From positions 1,674,001-1,738,000 of the forward strand of contig NZ_JPKR02000003.1 in NCBI RefSeq assembly GCF_000757425.2: a DNA stretch of 64,000 nt, written 5' to 3'. Source of the stretch: Tatumella morbirosei. GTDB taxonomy: Bacteria > Pseudomonadota > Gammaproteobacteria > Enterobacterales > Enterobacteriaceae. Positions 1 to 11,532 of this stretch are shown one piece after another (the stretch's first letter is position 1; every line of letters starts with the position of its first letter). The notes under the pieces are model-generated. The model was given only the letters and a program-made list of their open reading frames with translations, made no database searches and was not told the origin of the DNA. The position numbers and the translations under genes were made by a program.

Positions 1-308
1 ACAACCGGCTTTGTCTTTCACTGGGAATTCATGGCTGGCAAAGATTGCGGCTGGTTGAAGAACGGGCGCTGAAACGACCTCTGGCCCAGGCATTGGCCTT
101 TGCCTGTGTCTTATCGGTGGGTGATTTTGGGGTAATCTCTTTGTTTGGGAGTGATGATTTTCGGACACTCCCGTTTTACCTGTACCAACAGATGGGTGCC
201 TATCGTGGGCAACAGGCGGCAGTCAGTGCCCTGCTGCTGCTGGTGGTGTGTTTTATACTGTTCACTCTGATTGAAAAAGTTGCAGGAAATCATGCTGACA
301 CTGAATGA
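1..308 (+). CDS. thiP: Thiamine/TPP ABC transporter permease ThiP, C-terminal part
   Basis: This is the 3' end of a gene entering from the left edge; the reading frame is open from base 3 to the TGA at 306-308. The last ~100 residues match the C-terminus of ThiP, the inner-membrane permease of the thiamine and thiamine-pyrophosphate importer ThiBPQ. Visible are the end of an EAA-type loop ([10 protein letters not shown]-like segment here read as [10 protein letters not shown]), the conserved [10 protein letters not shown] and [13 protein letters not shown] stretches, and a final hydrophobic helix ([15 protein letters not shown]). The gene overlaps thiQ by 17 bases, which indicates translational coupling. 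An internal ATG-like start near base 45 is not the real start because homology continues upstream to the window edge. Confidence 0.95.
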   Translation, partial: NRLCLSLGIHGWQRLRLVEERALKRPLAQALAFACVLSVGDFGVISLFGSDDFRTLPFYLYQQMGAYRGQQAAVSALLLLVVCFILFTLIEKVAGNHADTE

Positions 309-1005
309 TCTGACCTACCACTATCAGTCACAGACAATGTGCTTCTCATTGCAAGTCGCGCGGGGGCAACGGGTCGCAATTCTTGGCCCCAGCGGGGCAG
401 GTAAAAGTACCCTGCTCAGTATGATAGCCGGATTCCTGCCTCTGAGTGGCGGTGAGTTGTGGATCGATGGAAAAAACTGCACCCGGTTGCCACCGTCCGG
501 ACGACCGGTCTCCATGCTGTTTCAGGAAAATAACCTGTTTGCTCATCTGACCGCCAGGCAGAACCTCGGGCTTGGTTTGCATCCGGGACTCAGACTCAAT
601 GGACAGCAGCAGCAACAGGTAACAGATATTGCTGCCAGTGTGGGATTGCAGGGACTACTCGACAGGTTGCCCGGACAATTATCAGGAGGTCAGCGTCAAA
701 GAGTCGCGCTGGCTCGCTGCCTGTTACGCCAGCAACCGGTGTTATTGCTGGATGAGCCCTTTTCGGCACTGGATCCGGTACTGCGCCAGGAAATGCTGAT
801 ACTGACTGATCAACTCTGTACCGCGCACAACATTACCTTGTTGATGGTGACACATAATCTGGAAGACGTCCGGCAAATTGCCGGACAAACACTGCTGGTT
901 AACGACGGTCACATTGTCTGGCAGGGAGAGAGCCAGACACTACTCAACGGAGATGTAGCGGATGCAGAGCTGCCTGGCATCTCATCCGTAGTCGTCAGGC
1001 GATAA
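292..1005 (+). CDS. thiQ: Thiamine ABC transporter ATP-binding protein ThiQ
   Basis: This 237-residue protein is the ATPase that powers thiamine/TPP import with ThiP and the periplasmic ThiB. Walker A (GPSGAGKS) lies at residues 32-39, the LSGGQ signature at about 130-134, and Walker B (LLLDEP) at about 151-156, in normal ABC order. I chose the ATG at 292 because a GGAA ribosome binding site sits just upstream and the resulting N-terminus aligns with E. coli ThiQ (232 aa); a start at 271 would add seven residues and has no such support. It overlaps thiP by 17 bases and its last 11 bases overlap the convergent yabI gene. Confidence 0.96.
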   Translation: MLTLNDLTYHYQSQTMCFSLQVARGQRVAILGPSGAGKSTLLSMIAGFLPLSGGELWIDGKNCTRLPPSGRPVSMLFQENNLFAHLTARQNLGLGLHPGLRLNGQQQQQVTDIAASVGLQGLLDRLPGQLSGGQRQRVALARCLLRQQPVLLLDEPFSALDPVLRQEMLILTDQLCTAHNITLLMVTHNLEDVRQIAGQTLLVNDGHIVWQGESQTLLNGDVADAELPGISSVVVRR

Positions 1006-1759
1006 ATACCCGCCATAACAGTTGACGAAAGTGCGGCATCATCGGATCAAACTGTAAACCCACCAGCCCGGCAATGGCCAGAATAATCAGTAACGGCGCG
1101 AGCCAACGCAGACGGGCAGCCGGCAACAGCTTGCTGGCCCAGTCCTGCTTTTTGGTGCCGCGTAACCAACGCCATCCGGTCCAGACAGCCAGCCACAGAG
1201 CGACTGCCTCTGCCAGTAACAGCCACTTGAATAAGCTGGATTGCGCGTTATGTGGCGCGTCAATCACTACCCCTGCCAGAATACCGGGTAACAGGTAGAC
1301 GGGTGGCCACAAAATACAGCCAATAATGTTCGGCGGCAGAAATTTCTTCACCGGTAATTCCAGCATCCCCGCCAACAGAGGAATCAATGGGCGGGTCGGT
1401 CCTACAAAGCGGCCAATCAGAATCGTTGCCACACTGTGTTCATTCAGCGCATGTTCAGTTTTGTCCAGTAAACTGCGATGTTTTTGCAAATATTTCCAAC
1501 GGTGTAAAGGCCCCTGGAAACGCCAGCCGATATAAAATGAAAGCCAGTCACCCAGCAAACACCCAGCCAGCCCTGCCCCCCATGCCGGATATAAACCAAT
1601 TTTTCCACTGCCAATCAGTGCGCCCAGACTCGCCATCAGCACCGTCCCCGGGAGGATCAACCCCACCAGCGCCAGCGACTCAAAAAAAGTCACCACGGCG
1701 ACCGCAAACAAAGCCCAATCCAGTGACTGAGTCAGAAGGTGTTGGATCCAGACTTCCAT
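995..1759 (-). CDS. yabI: DedA-family inner-membrane protein YabI
   Basis: The predicted protein is 254 residues, the same length as E. coli YabI, a DedA/SNARE-associated (VTT domain) membrane protein. DedA proteins are linked to membrane homeostasis and undecaprenyl-phosphate or phospholipid flipping, but YabI's own substrate is not established. Visible features are the N-terminal [26 protein letters not shown] segment, the conserved FxGRF(V)[12 protein letters not shown] motif at mid-protein, and several hydrophobic spans. Two ATGs are available; the one at 1759 lies six bases after a GAGGA ribosome binding site, while the one at 1765 abuts it, so the inner start is preferred. It is convergent with thiQ and overlaps it by 11 bases. 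Confidence 0.93.
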   Translation of the reverse strand: MEVWIQHLLTQSLDWALFAVAVVTFFESLALVGLILPGTVLMASLGALIGSGKIGLYPAWGAGLAGCLLGDWLSFYIGWRFQGPLHRWKYLQKHRSLLDKTEHALNEHSVATILIGRFVGPTRPLIPLLAGMLELPVKKFLPPNIIGCILWPPVYLLPGILAGVVIDAPHNAQSSLFKWLLLAEAVALWLAVWTGWRWLRGTKKQDWASKLLPAARLRWLAPLLIILAIAGLVGLQFDPMMPHFRQLLWRVFIA

Positions 1760-1937
1760 AAGCATTCCTCACGTAAACTGAGCCTGGATTGTCCAGAGCA
1801 AGTGCACAGACGTCAAGCAATGTGTGAGGTTTAATACAAACTAATACCAAACCAGATACCCGACGGTGGCCGGCAGGGAATACCGGTGCCCTTCGACAGG
1901 TATGTTATACTCCAATGACTGAAACTCCGGAGATCCC

Positions 1938-4298
1938 GTGAATAATCCCCAACCAGGCTTCCTGCTCACCCGTCACTGGCGGGATACCCCTCGCGGCATC
2001 GAACTCACGTTCTGGCTGGCAACCGATCAGGGGCCGGTGCAGGTCCGTGTGCCCCCGCAGGAAGCGGTAGCTTTCATCCCGCAATCTGCGGCAAATCAGG
2101 CGGCAAAGCTGTTAGCCGGTGAACGAAATATTCGTTTGCTGCCATTGCAGTTGCGGGATTTTCATCAGCAGCCTCAGTCCGGTCTTTACTGTCGTCAGTA
2201 CCGACAACTGCAACGGCTGGAAAAAGTGCTCCGTGAACAAGGAATTCCGGTGTATGAAGCCGATATCCGCCCGGCAGAACGTTTTTTGATGGAACGGTTT
2301 ATCACTGCGCCGGTATGGTTCAGTGGTCAACAGGAAGGCATACTCATCGATAATGCCCGACTGAAGCCACATCCCGATTACCGGCCAACACTGAAGTGGA
2401 TGTCGCTCGATATCGAAACCAGCGAATACGGGGAACTGTACTGTATCGGTATTGAAGGCTGCGGTCAGCGGCAGGTGATGATGTTGGGAGAGCCGACAGA
2501 GGAAAATCAGCAGGTCGACTTTCAACTCGATTACGCGAGCACCCCTCAGCAGTTACTGGAGATGCTTAATCAGTGGTTTATTGACCACGACCCGGATGTC
2601 ATCATGGGCTGGAACCTGATCCAGTTTGATTTACGGGTTCTGCAAAAACATGCCGATCGTTATCACATTCCTCTGCGCGCCGGTCGTGGAGGCAGTCCTC
2701 TGGAATGGCGTGAACACGGATTCAAACCCGGCGTTTTTATGGCACAGGCCGCTGGCCGGTTGATTATCGATGGTATTGAAGCACTTAAATCGTCATTCCG
2801 GGAATTTAGCTCATTCAGCCTGGAAAATGTATCACGTGAGTTGCTCGGGGAAGGCAAACTTACCGAAGATCCGGACCAGCGAATGGGTGAAATTAACCGT
2901 AACTTTGCCACTAATAAGAGTGCACTGGCCCGTTACAATCTGCGCGACTGTGAACTGGTGACCCGAATATTTCATAAAACCAGTCTGATGCCCTTCCTGC
3001 TGGAAAGAAGCAGTGTCAACGGACTTCAGGCCGATCGGCATGGCGGTTCGGTGGCCTCTTTTGGTCATTTGTATATCCCGCGAATGCATCGTTCCGGCTT
3101 TGTCGCTCCCAATTTGGGCGAAGTTGCCCCTGCCGCCAGCCCGGGGGGATATGTCATGGACTCACGGCCCGGATTATATGATTCGGTGCTGGTACTCGAT
3201 TTTAAAAGCCTTTATCCCTCGATCATCCGCACCTTTATGATAGATCCTGTAGGACTGGCGGAAGGTATGGGTAACCCTGCCGATCCTGACCCGGTACCCG
3301 GTTTTCTCGGAGCCCGTTTTTCCCGCAATGTGCATTGCCTGCCCGGAATCATCAGCCAGATCTGGCAAAACCGCGAACTGGCCAAAAAACAGAAAAATCA
3401 GCCCCTGTCCCAGGCGTTAAAAATCATTATGAACTCCTTTTACGGCGTACTGGGGACCCCGGCTTGCCGTTTCTTTGATCCGCGGCTGGCTTCATCAATT
3501 ACTCTGCGTGGACATGAAATCATGCAGAAAACCCGTGATTTTATCGAACAGCAGGGTTACGAGGTTATCTATGGTGATACTGACTCAACGTTTGTCTGGC
3601 TGAAGACTGCTCACAGCGAACAACAGGCCGCAGAGATTGGCAGGAGGTTGGCAGACGATGTGAACGCCTGGTGGCAACAGCAACTGGCTCAGCAGTTCAA
3701 CCTGGTCAGTGCCCTGGAGCTGGAATATGAGAATCACTACAGCCGTTTCCTGATGCCGACGATTCGTGGCGCAGAACAAGGCAGCAAAAAACGCTATGCC
3801 GGACTGGTCTGCCAGCAGGGCAAATCGCAGATCATTTTCAAAGGGCTGGAAACGGTACGGACCGACTGGACCCCGCTGGCCCGGCAGTTTCAGCAGACAC
3901 TGTACGATTTAATCTTTCGCCGCCAGCCCTGGCAACAATATGTGCGGGATACTGTCGCGCAGTTGATGGCGGGAGAACTGGATGATCAGCTGATTTACAG
4001 CAAACGTCTGCGCAGGCCGCTGGGCGACTATCAGCGTAATATCCCGCCACATGCCCGTGCGGCCCTTTTGGCAGATGAGCAGCACCGTAAGGACGGCCAG
4101 CCATTGCGTTACCAGAAAGGCGGGACGATTCATTATGTCATCACCACCCGCGGCCCTGAACCCCTGAACGCCCGGACTGCACCGCTGGATTATGACCACT
4201 ACCTCAGCCGGCAGCTGGAACCTATTGCCGATGGCATTCTTGGATTTGTCGACGGAAATTTTGCCACACTGATAACCGGGCAACTGGGGCTGTTTTGA
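1938..4298 (+). CDS. polB: DNA polymerase II (family B)
   Basis: This 786-residue protein matches E. coli Pol II (783 aa), a proofreading family-B polymerase used in replication restart and lesion bypass. The exonuclease motif DIET (here LDIETSEYGELY, about residue 156) and the polymerase motifs SLYPSII, KIIMNSFYG and YGDTDST are all present in order, so the enzyme appears intact. The start codon is GTG, with a CCGGAGA-like ribosome binding site seven bases upstream. In E. coli polB lies next to araBAD and is induced through a LexA box. Here it follows yabI directly, and I find no CTG-N10-CAG LexA site in the 178 bases upstream. Confidence 0.97.
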   Translation: MNNPQPGFLLTRHWRDTPRGIELTFWLATDQGPVQVRVPPQEAVAFIPQSAANQAAKLLAGERNIRLLPLQLRDFHQQPQSGLYCRQYRQLQRLEKVLREQGIPVYEADIRPAERFLMERFITAPVWFSGQQEGILIDNARLKPHPDYRPTLKWMSLDIETSEYGELYCIGIEGCGQRQVMMLGEPTEENQQVDFQLDYASTPQQLLEMLNQWFIDHDPDVIMGWNLIQFDLRVLQKHADRYHIPLRAGRGGSPLEWREHGFKPGVFMAQAAGRLIIDGIEALKSSFREFSSFSLENVSRELLGEGKLTEDPDQRMGEINRNFATNKSALARYNLRDCELVTRIFHKTSLMPFLLERSSVNGLQADRHGGSVASFGHLYIPRMHRSGFVAPNLGEVAPAASPGGYVMDSRPGLYDSVLVLDFKSLYPSIIRTFMIDPVGLAEGMGNPADPDPVPGFLGARFSRNVHCLPGIISQIWQNRELAKKQKNQPLSQALKIIMNSFYGVLGTPACRFFDPRLASSITLRGHEIMQKTRDFIEQQGYEVIYGDTDSTFVWLKTAHSEQQAAEIGRRLADDVNAWWQQQLAQQFNLVSALELEYENHYSRFLMPTIRGAEQGSKKRYAGLVCQQGKSQIIFKGLETVRTDWTPLARQFQQTLYDLIFRRQPWQQYVRDTVAQLMAGELDDQLIYSKRLRRPLGDYQRNIPPHARAALLADEQHRKDGQPLRYQKGGTIHYVITTRGPEPLNARTAPLDYDHYLSRQLEPIADGILGFVDGNFATLITGQLGLF

Positions 4299-4367
4299 TA
4301 GGTGACGAATGGCTCGCCTTCCAGTAACATAGCGCCCTCCCTGAATTTCATTGCTCTGCATTTATTT

Positions 4368-4386
4368 ACCAGACCTCTTGTCTGGT
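4368..4386 (+). terminator. Short hairpin between polB and rapA
   Basis: ACCAGA and TCTGGT form a perfect 6-bp stem around a 7-base loop. No U-tract follows, so it could equally be a protein-binding dyad or a weak polB terminator; it lies about 66 bases upstream of the rapA start. Confidence 0.3.
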
Positions 4387-4452
4387 CAACATGCTATTGT
4401 CTGCGGAGCATGAATATCTTTTTACATGTTAAGAGAATCGAGCTCATTATTT

Positions 4453-7359
4453 ATGCCTTTTACACTTGGTCAGCGCTGGATTAGTGATACAGAAAGTGAA
4501 CTTGGACTGGGGACGGTCGTCGCTATCGATGCACGTATGGTCACTTTACTTTTTCCGGCAACTGGCGAAAACAGACTTTATGCCCGCAATGATTCTCCGA
4601 TTACCCGTGTCATTTTTAACCCGGGCGATACTATTACCAGCCACGAAGGCTGGCAGCTTACCGTAGAAAACGTCACGGATAATGACGGAGTAATGACTTA
4701 CACCGGAGTGCGGACTGATACGCAGGAAACCGGTGTCAGCCTGCGGGAAGTCATGCTCGATAGTAAACTGGTATTCAGTAAACCTCAGGATAGATTGTTT
4801 GCCGGTCAGCTCGACCGTATGGACCGTTTTGCTCTGCGTTTTCGTGCCCGTAAATATCAGAGCGCTCAGTATCGCCTGCCCGTGAGCGGCTTGCGTGGTA
4901 TGCGTACTAATCTGATCCCACATCAGTTGCATATCGCCCATGATGTCGGTCGCCGACACGCTCCCCGGGTACTACTGGCGGATGAAGTTGGACTGGGAAA
5001 AACCATTGAAGCCGGGATGATAATCCAGCAACAATTGCTGGCCGGCCGTGCTGAACGTGTCCTGATTATTGTTCCGGAAACACTGCAACATCAGTGGCTG
5101 GTCGAGATGTTACGCCGCTTTAATCTGCGTTTTGCGCTGTTTGATGATGAACGCTATACCGAAGCCCAGTTTGACACCAGCAATCCGTTTTACACCGAAC
5201 AACTGGTCATTTGCTCGCTCGATTTCGCCTGTAAAAATAAACAGCGCCTGGAAGCAATGGCTGAAGCAGAATGGGATTTGTTGGTGGTGGATGAAGCCCA
5301 TCACCTGTCCTGGAACGAAGGCAAGGCGGGTCGTGAATATCTGGTGGTTGAAAAACTGGCTGAAAACATCCCGGGGGTTCTGCTGCTGACAGCAACCCCT
5401 GAGCAGTTAGGTATGGAAAGCCACTTTGCCCGCCTGCGGTTGCTCGATCCCAACCGTTTTCATGATTACCAGCAATTTGTTGCAGAACAGCAGCAATATC
5501 AACCGGTCGCTGATGCCGTCACCTCTTTGCTCGCCGATCATCCGGTTTCTGCCGACGAAGTCGCGATGATTAATAATTTGATCAGCGATCAGGACATCGG
5601 TCCGCTGATTGAGAAAGCTAACAGCCGCGATGAGAACCGGCTCGAAGCTCGCAGGAAACTGGTATCACTGCTGATGGACCGCCACGGCACCAGCCGCGTT
5701 CTGTTCCGTAATACTCGTCAGGGAGTCAAAGGCTTTCCGGAACGACAGTTACAGCAATTCCGCCTGCCATTACCCTCACAATACCAGACGGCTATTAAGG
5801 TATCCGGCATTATGGGTAGCCGTAAGAGTGCCGAAGAACGCGCGCGGGATATGCTCTATCCGGAGCAAATTTATCAGGAATTTGAAGGTGACAGCGGGAC
5901 CTGGTGGGCATTTGATCCGCGAGTTGAGTGGCTGAGCAATTACTTACTGGAAAACCGTAAAGAGAAAGTGCTGGTTATCTGTGCGAAAGCCGCAACGGCA
6001 CTCCAACTGGAACAATATTTGCGTGAACGTGAAGGTATCCGCGCAGCGGTGTTCCATGAAGGTTTATCGATAATAGAACGGGATAAAGCCTCGGCGTTTT
6101 TTGCCTCGCGCGAAGAGGGTGCGCAGGTCCTGCTGTGTTCGGAGATTGGCTCTGAAGGTCGTAACTTCCAGTTTGCCAGCCGGCTGGTCATGTTTGACCT
6201 GCCGTTCAACCCGGACCTTCTGGAACAACGAATTGGTCGTCTGGATCGTATCGGTCAGCAAAATGATATTCAGATTCTGGTCCCCTGGCTGGAAAATACT
6301 GCTCAGGCCGTATTGCTACGTTGGTTCCATGAAGGTCTGGATGCCTTTGAGCATACCTGCCCTACCGGTCGAACGGTCTATGACGCAGTACACCCACAGT
6401 TACTGAAATATCTTGCCTCGCCGGAAGATACCACGGGGCTGGATGATTTTATCGCCGATAGCCGGCAGCAGCACGACACGTTGAAATCGCAACTGGAACA
6501 AGGTCGTGACCGCTTGCTGGAGCTGAACTCTAACGGTGGTGAACAGGCAGTACAGTTGGCAGATGAGATAGCCGCCCAGGATAATGATACTGAACTGGTC
6601 AACTTCGCACTGAATCTGTTTGATATTGTTGGTATCAATCAGGATGACCGCAGTGACAACCTGATTGTTCTTACGCCCTCAGACCATATGCTGGTACCTG
6701 ACTTCCCGGGATTACCGGAAGATGGCTGCACCATCACTTTTAACCGTGAGCAGGCATTATCCCGTGAGGATACCCAGTTTATTACCTGGGAACACCCGTT
6801 AATCCGTAACGGACTGGATCTCATACTTTCAGGTGACACCGGTAGCAGCGCTATTTCGTTACTGAAAAATAAAGCCTTACCGGTAGGTACTCTGTTGGTG
6901 GAACTGATGTATGTTGTTGAAGCACAGGCGCCGAAACATCTGCAACTCACCCGCTTTCTGCCACCGACACCATTACGGCTGTTGCTGGATAAAGCAGGCA
7001 ACAATCTGGCAGCCAAAGTGGAATTCGAAAGCTTTAACCGCCAGTTGACCGCAGTAAATCGTCATACCGGCAGTAAACTGGTCAATGCGGTCCAACAGGA
7101 TGTTTACCAGATTCTGACTCGTGGTGAAGAACTGGTGGTCAGTGAGGCACAGGCCGTGATTGAACAGGCCCGACGCCAGGCGGATGAAACGCTGAGCGCT
7201 GAACTGGACCGCCTGCGGGCGTTACAGGCAGTTAACCCGAATATCCGTGATGATGAAGTTGAAGCACTGGAAACTAATCGCAGTGAAGTCACCGAAAGCC
7301 TTGCGCAGGCTAACTGGCGACTGGATGCTTTACGGCTGATTGTTGTCACACATCAGTAA
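4453..7359 (+). CDS. rapA: RNA polymerase-associated helicase-like ATPase RapA
   Basis: The product is a Swi2/Snf2-type ATPase that binds RNA polymerase and promotes its recycling after transcription. With the ATG at 4453 it is 968 residues, identical in length to E. coli RapA and beginning [20 protein letters not shown]; an upstream in-frame ATG at 4426 would add nine unrelated residues. Walker A (DEVGLGKT) is at residues 177-184 and the DEAH box at 280-283. The helicase C domain carries [13 protein letters not shown] and the arginine-finger region [12 protein letters not shown]. No strong ribosome binding site is visible before 4453. It is followed after 36 bases by rluA. Confidence 0.97.
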   Translation: MPFTLGQRWISDTESELGLGTVVAIDARMVTLLFPATGENRLYARNDSPITRVIFNPGDTITSHEGWQLTVENVTDNDGVMTYTGVRTDTQETGVSLREVMLDSKLVFSKPQDRLFAGQLDRMDRFALRFRARKYQSAQYRLPVSGLRGMRTNLIPHQLHIAHDVGRRHAPRVLLADEVGLGKTIEAGMIIQQQLLAGRAERVLIIVPETLQHQWLVEMLRRFNLRFALFDDERYTEAQFDTSNPFYTEQLVICSLDFACKNKQRLEAMAEAEWDLLVVDEAHHLSWNEGKAGREYLVVEKLAENIPGVLLLTATPEQLGMESHFARLRLLDPNRFHDYQQFVAEQQQYQPVADAVTSLLADHPVSADEVAMINNLISDQDIGPLIEKANSRDENRLEARRKLVSLLMDRHGTSRVLFRNTRQGVKGFPERQLQQFRLPLPSQYQTAIKVSGIMGSRKSAEERARDMLYPEQIYQEFEGDSGTWWAFDPRVEWLSNYLLENRKEKVLVICAKAATALQLEQYLREREGIRAAVFHEGLSIIERDKASAFFASREEGAQVLLCSEIGSEGRNFQFASRLVMFDLPFNPDLLEQRIGRLDRIGQQNDIQILVPWLENTAQAVLLRWFHEGLDAFEHTCPTGRTVYDAVHPQLLKYLASPEDTTGLDDFIADSRQQHDTLKSQLEQGRDRLLELNSNGGEQAVQLADEIAAQDNDTELVNFALNLFDIVGINQDDRSDNLIVLTPSDHMLVPDFPGLPEDGCTITFNREQALSREDTQFITWEHPLIRNGLDLILSGDTGSSAISLLKNKALPVGTLLVELMYVVEAQAPKHLQLTRFLPPTPLRLLLDKAGNNLAAKVEFESFNRQLTAVNRHTGSKLVNAVQQDVYQILTRGEELVVSEAQAVIEQARRQADETLSAELDRLRALQAVNPNIRDDEVEALETNRSEVTESLAQANWRLDALRLIVVTHQ

Positions 7360-7366
7360 CCGCAAA

Positions 7367-7384
7367 CGGGGGGGATACCCCCCG
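7367..7384 (+). other. G/C-homopolymer hairpin in the rapA-rluA gap
   Basis: CGGGGGG pairs with CCCCCCG around a GATA tetraloop, ending 11 bases before the rluA ATG. No U-tract follows, so termination is unlikely; it could modulate rluA translation or mRNA processing, since it occupies the place where a ribosome binding site would be. Confidence 0.5.
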
Positions 7385-7395
7385 ATGGATATACA

Positions 7396-8049
7396 ATGGA
7401 AGCTTATAATCCCCCTACCGAACCCTGGCTGCATATCCTGTATCAGGACAGCCATATCATGGTGGTTAATAAACCCAGCGGACTGTTATCCGTGCCAGGT
7501 CGCCTGCCTGAACATCAGGATAGTGTGATGCTGCGGATTCTGCGAGATTATCCCGGCGCACAGTCAGTGCATCGACTGGATATGGCAACCAGCGGTATTA
7601 TTGTGGTGGCATTAACCAAAGCTGCTGAACGCGAACTGAAACGACAGTTTCGGGAACGTGAACCGAAGAAGACCTATATCGCAAGGATCTGGGGGCACCC
7701 GGAAAAAGACGAAGGTCTGGTCGACCTGCCGTTAATTTGCGACTGGCCGAACCGGCCTAAGCAAAAGGTATGCTTTGAAACCGGTAAAGCAGCTCAGACC
7801 GAATGGCGGGTACTCGAATATTGCGATGACTTAAGTTGCAGAGTTGAGTTAAAGCCGGTAACTGGCCGTTCTCACCAGTTGCGGGTACATATGCTGGCAC
7901 TAGGCCATCCGATTCTCGGGGATGGTTTCTACGCGCATCCGGAAGCTAAAGCACTGGCAGATCGTTTGTTATTACATGCAGAATCACTGACCATTACCCA
8001 CCCGCACTACGGCACACCCATGACATTTCGCCAGCCGGCAGATTTCTGA
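7396..8049 (+). CDS. rluA: Dual-specificity rRNA/tRNA pseudouridine synthase RluA
   Basis: This 217-residue protein (E. coli 219) makes pseudouridine at 23S rRNA position 746 and position 32 of several tRNAs. The catalytic motif HRLDMATSG is present with the nucleophile Asp62, and the later RxHQLRVHM motif (GRSHQLRVHMLALGHPILGD) is intact. It lies 36 bases after rapA, the same pairing as in E. coli, so the two genes are probably cotranscribed. The ribosome binding site is weak and a stable hairpin sits immediately upstream. It is convergent with djlA. Confidence 0.96.
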   Translation: MEAYNPPTEPWLHILYQDSHIMVVNKPSGLLSVPGRLPEHQDSVMLRILRDYPGAQSVHRLDMATSGIIVVALTKAAERELKRQFREREPKKTYIARIWGHPEKDEGLVDLPLICDWPNRPKQKVCFETGKAAQTEWRVLEYCDDLSCRVELKPVTGRSHQLRVHMLALGHPILGDGFYAHPEAKALADRLLLHAESLTITHPHYGTPMTFRQPADF

Positions 8050-8067
8050 AAATCCCCCTCAAACCGG

Positions 8068-8095
8068 CGGACATTACCTGTCGTGGTAATGTCCG
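8068..8095. terminator. Bidirectional hairpin between rluA and djlA
   Basis: CGGACATTACC and GGTAATGTCCG form a perfect 11-bp stem with a 6-base loop in the 55-base gap between convergent genes. A clear U-run is lacking on either side, so efficiency is uncertain. Confidence 0.6.
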
Positions 8096-8104
8096 GGTGC
8101 CGGA

Positions 8105-8917
8105 TTATTTAAACCCTTTTTCCTTACGAATCAGATCGTAAGCAGACTGTATTTTTTGGGTTTTCTGTTTCGCCATTTCCATCATCTCCGGAGGCAGGCC
8201 TTTCGCCACCAGTTTGTCTGGATGATGCTCCGACATCAGTTTCCGGTAAGCTCGTTTAATGGTGGTGCTGTCATCCCCGGGATTGACCCCCAGCACACTG
8301 CAGGCATCCTCCAGGGTCGGGCCGCGCTGTGGTTGCTGATAGTTGCCCTGATACTGTCCACCAGCCCCCGAAAATTGCTCTCCCCCGGCCATCATCCGCA
8401 GAAACTGATCGAATTGTATCCTGGAGATCCCAAGCTCTTCTGCAATCACATACAGAACCTGGCGCTCATTCGGGTGCAGCACGCCATCGGCAAACGCGGC
8501 CTGTACCTGAATTTCCAGAAACATCCGGATAAGGTCAAAGCGTCCAAAGCAGGCACTACGAAATTCCCGCAGTTTTTCACGCAACGGATAATGGCTATCT
8601 TTACCTTCGCGGAAGGACTGCTGGGCTGAACGGCGCGACTCTCCATGCAGTTGCATCCGTTCCATAAATGCTGACGCAATCTGAATATCTGCCTCGGTCA
8701 CCCGCCCTTTAGACTTGGTCAGATGCCCCATGACCTGAAAAGTGGTACGGAAGAACAGATTCTGCCGTGACTGGTTATCAGAAAAATATCCTTGTCCACT
8801 TCCGATACGAATTTTGTCGATAGCGTGGCCTATCATTAGTCCCAGAACAATGCCCCAGAAGCCTGCTCCGGAGAAAATACCCACTGCTAATCCAATTACT
8901 TTACCCCAATAGCGCAT
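8105..8917 (-). CDS. djlA: Membrane-anchored DnaJ-like co-chaperone DjlA
   Basis: The 270-residue product matches E. coli DjlA (271 aa), a type III J-protein that stimulates DnaK and affects Rcs capsule signalling. Order of parts: one N-terminal transmembrane segment (about residues 6-30, with the glycines typical of its dimerising helix), a TerB-like helical domain in the middle, and a C-terminal J domain ending in HHPDK(LVAKGLP). The glycine/glutamine-rich linker [20 protein letters not shown] precedes the J domain. It is transcribed divergently from lptD, as in E. coli. Confidence 0.95.
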   Translation of the reverse strand: MRYWGKVIGLAVGIFSGAGFWGIVLGLMIGHAIDKIRIGSGQGYFSDNQSRQNLFFRTTFQVMGHLTKSKGRVTEADIQIASAFMERMQLHGESRRSAQQSFREGKDSHYPLREKLREFRSACFGRFDLIRMFLEIQVQAAFADGVLHPNERQVLYVIAEELGISRIQFDQFLRMMAGGEQFSGAGGQYQGNYQQPQRGPTLEDACSVLGVNPGDDSTTIKRAYRKLMSEHHPDKLVAKGLPPEMMEMAKQKTQKIQSAYDLIRKEKGFK

Positions 8918-9096
8918 AAACTCCTCAATTCGCCATGCTTACGGCCGAAATTTGCATTATCATACCTGTCATTTGGTTAACCGCCTATCCGCAAACCGAA
9001 GAGATCAGGATTAACACCAGCGCCATTATGCGGTAAGTTAGTCTCCGTCTGATTGTCGGCATGATGCCAGTTTTTACGGAATCCCTAATACTACGT

Positions 9097-11469
9097 ATGA
9101 ATAAAAGATTACCAACCTTGCTGGCCACGATGATTGGTGCAGCGCTCTACAGCCAGCACAGCCTTGCCGATGATCTGATGTCGCAATGTATGCTGGGCGT
9201 ACCCTCTTATAACCGTCCTTTAACCAGCGGTACGCCGAATGAGCAACCGGTCACTATTCATTCTGATTCCGCTAAAGGGACTTATCCTGACGATTCGGTA
9301 TTTACCGGCAAAGTCAGTGTAAACCAGGGTAATGGCCAGCTCCAGGCCGATGAAATCCAGCTTCATCAGCGCCAGCAATCCGGGCAGAGTACACCGACAC
9401 GTACCGTCGATGCATTGGGAAACGTGCATTATGATGATAATCAGGTAATTCTTAAGGGGCCGAAAGCATGGTCCAATCTGAATACCAAGGATACGAATGT
9501 CTGGAATGGCGATTATCAGATGGTTGGCCGCCAGGGTCGAGGCTCTGCTGACCAGATGAAGCTACGGGGTAATAACCGTTATACCATCCTGGAAAACGGT
9601 AGCTTTACTTCCTGTTTACCCGGAGACAACAGCTGGAGTGTCGCCGGTTCTGAGATTATTGAAGACCGCCAGGAGCAGGTCGCCGAAATCTGGAATGCCC
9701 GTTTTAAAGTAGGTTCGGTGCCGATTTTCTACAGCCCATACCTGCAGCTTCCGATCGGTGATCGTCGTCGTTCCGGTTTCCTGATCCCCAATGCAAAATA
9801 CGGTAATGATAATGGCTTCGAATTCATGTTGCCTTATTACTGGAATATTGCGCCGCAGATGGATGCGACCATTACTCCGCACTACATGAGTAAACGCGGC
9901 CTGCAACTGCAAAACGAATTTCGTTATCTGTCTGAGTTTGGTAGTGGTTTGATGGAACTGGATTATCTTCCTTCTGACAGCCAGTACAATAAAGACAAAG
10001 CTGCCCGCGACATCGCTGCAGATGACAGTTCAGACCGTTGGCTGTTCTACTGGCGCCATAGCGGGGTCTATGACCAACACTGGCGCTTCAACGCAGACTA
10101 CAGCAAAGTCAGTGACAGTTACTATTTCAACGATCTGGCCTCAAGATACTACAGTTCGACCGACGGTTATGCGAACCAGAAATTCAGTATCGGTTATGCC
10201 GATACTAACTGGGATGCAACACTGTCGAGTAAAGACTTCCAGACATTCTCACATACCACTACCAGTATTTATCGAGTGCTGCCTCAGCTGGATGTGAATG
10301 TTTACCAGAATGATATCGGCCCTTTTGATGCGCATGTTTATGGACAGTTTGCCCGGTTTACCAACACTAACCCGAATTATCCGCGGGCAGACCGGTTACA
10401 TATTGAACCCACCCTGGATTTGCCGCTGTCAAATGGCTGGGCCAGCCTGGATACTGAAGCAAAATTACTGGCGACACATTATCAGCAGGATAACATTGAC
10501 AACTATAACAATGGGTCCATTGACAGCTCTGCAGACCGGTATCAGCTGAAACACTCGGTTAACCGCACCATGCCACAGTTTAAAGTGGATGGAAAAATGG
10601 TGTTTGATCGCGATATGGACTGGTCGCCTGGCTATACCCAGACGCTGGAACCCCGCGTTCAGTACCTTTATGTACCATACCGTAACCAGAGTAATATCTA
10701 TCCTTACGATTCAACATTGCTACAGACCGACTATACCGGGCTGTTCCGTGATCGTACTTACAGCGGCCTGGATCGTATATCTTCCGCAAACCAGGTCGCC
10801 TCCGGGGTGACAACCCGAATTTATGATAACAATCTGGTTGAACGTTTTAATGTTTCTGTAGGTCAAATCTATTCGTTTACACCTGCCCGCACCGGGAGTG
10901 ATGAACTTGACGATAGTAACGACCGTGGAAGCCTGACCTGGGCCGGTGATACTTACTGGAAAATCAGTGATTACTGGGGTGTCCGTGGCGGCCTGCAATA
11001 TGATACAAAACTGGATAACATTGCCCAGGGCAATGCGATTCTGGAATATCGTCGTGATGCCGATCGTATGGTACAGCTGAGCTATCGTTACAGCAGCCCG
11101 CAATATGTGGCGCAGGCGCTGAATGATGCATCACTGCTGGAAAACCCGATTTATAAAAACGGGATTTCACAGGTCGGGGCAACGGCAAGCTGGCCGATTG
11201 CGGATGCATGGTCCATCGTGGGTGCTTACTATTATGATACCCGTAATAGTAAGCCGGCAGACCAAATGTTAGGCGTTCAGTACAGCTCTTGTTGTTACGC
11301 TATTCGTTTCGGATATGAGCGTAAAATCAACGGCTGGGAAAATGATACAAGTAAATATGACAACTCAATTTCATTCAACATAGAGTTCCGGGGCCTGAGT
11401 TCAAACTACACTCTGGGAACAGCTCAAATGCTGAATCAGGGAATTATCCCTTATCAGCCTGCTTTTTGA
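9097..11469 (+). CDS. lptD: LPS-assembly outer-membrane protein LptD
   Basis: LptD, with the lipoprotein LptE, forms the outer-membrane translocon that inserts lipopolysaccharide into the outer leaflet. From the ATG at 9097 the protein has 790 residues (E. coli 784) with a signal peptide cleaved after SLA (about residue 24). The four cysteines of the essential disulfide rearrangement are present: C31 and C173 at the same positions as in E. coli, and the adjacent pair C732-C733. The periplasmic beta-jellyroll is followed by the large barrel domain ending in Phe. An upstream ATG at 9061 would put 12 non-homologous residues before the signal peptide. It heads the operon with surA, pdxA, rsmA, apaG and apaH. 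Confidence 0.96.
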   Translation: MNKRLPTLLATMIGAALYSQHSLADDLMSQCMLGVPSYNRPLTSGTPNEQPVTIHSDSAKGTYPDDSVFTGKVSVNQGNGQLQADEIQLHQRQQSGQSTPTRTVDALGNVHYDDNQVILKGPKAWSNLNTKDTNVWNGDYQMVGRQGRGSADQMKLRGNNRYTILENGSFTSCLPGDNSWSVAGSEIIEDRQEQVAEIWNARFKVGSVPIFYSPYLQLPIGDRRRSGFLIPNAKYGNDNGFEFMLPYYWNIAPQMDATITPHYMSKRGLQLQNEFRYLSEFGSGLMELDYLPSDSQYNKDKAARDIAADDSSDRWLFYWRHSGVYDQHWRFNADYSKVSDSYYFNDLASRYYSSTDGYANQKFSIGYADTNWDATLSSKDFQTFSHTTTSIYRVLPQLDVNVYQNDIGPFDAHVYGQFARFTNTNPNYPRADRLHIEPTLDLPLSNGWASLDTEAKLLATHYQQDNIDNYNNGSIDSSADRYQLKHSVNRTMPQFKVDGKMVFDRDMDWSPGYTQTLEPRVQYLYVPYRNQSNIYPYDSTLLQTDYTGLFRDRTYSGLDRISSANQVASGVTTRIYDNNLVERFNVSVGQIYSFTPARTGSDELDDSNDRGSLTWAGDTYWKISDYWGVRGGLQYDTKLDNIAQGNAILEYRRDADRMVQLSYRYSSPQYVAQALNDASLLENPIYKNGISQVGATASWPIADAWSIVGAYYYDTRNSKPADQMLGVQYSSCCYAIRFGYERKINGWENDTSKYDNSISFNIEFRGLSSNYTLGTAQMLNQGIIPYQPAF

Positions 11470-11532
11470 TGTTGTAATGTATAAATGTTTAGCCGGTAAA
11501 TTCCGCAAAGCGGTAACAACGATGGATAAAGT

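Noticed and set aside
9030-9096. Sigma-E promoter of lptD
   Set aside because: A TCTGA -10 element is present near 9050 but no GGAACTT -35 at the right distance could be found.
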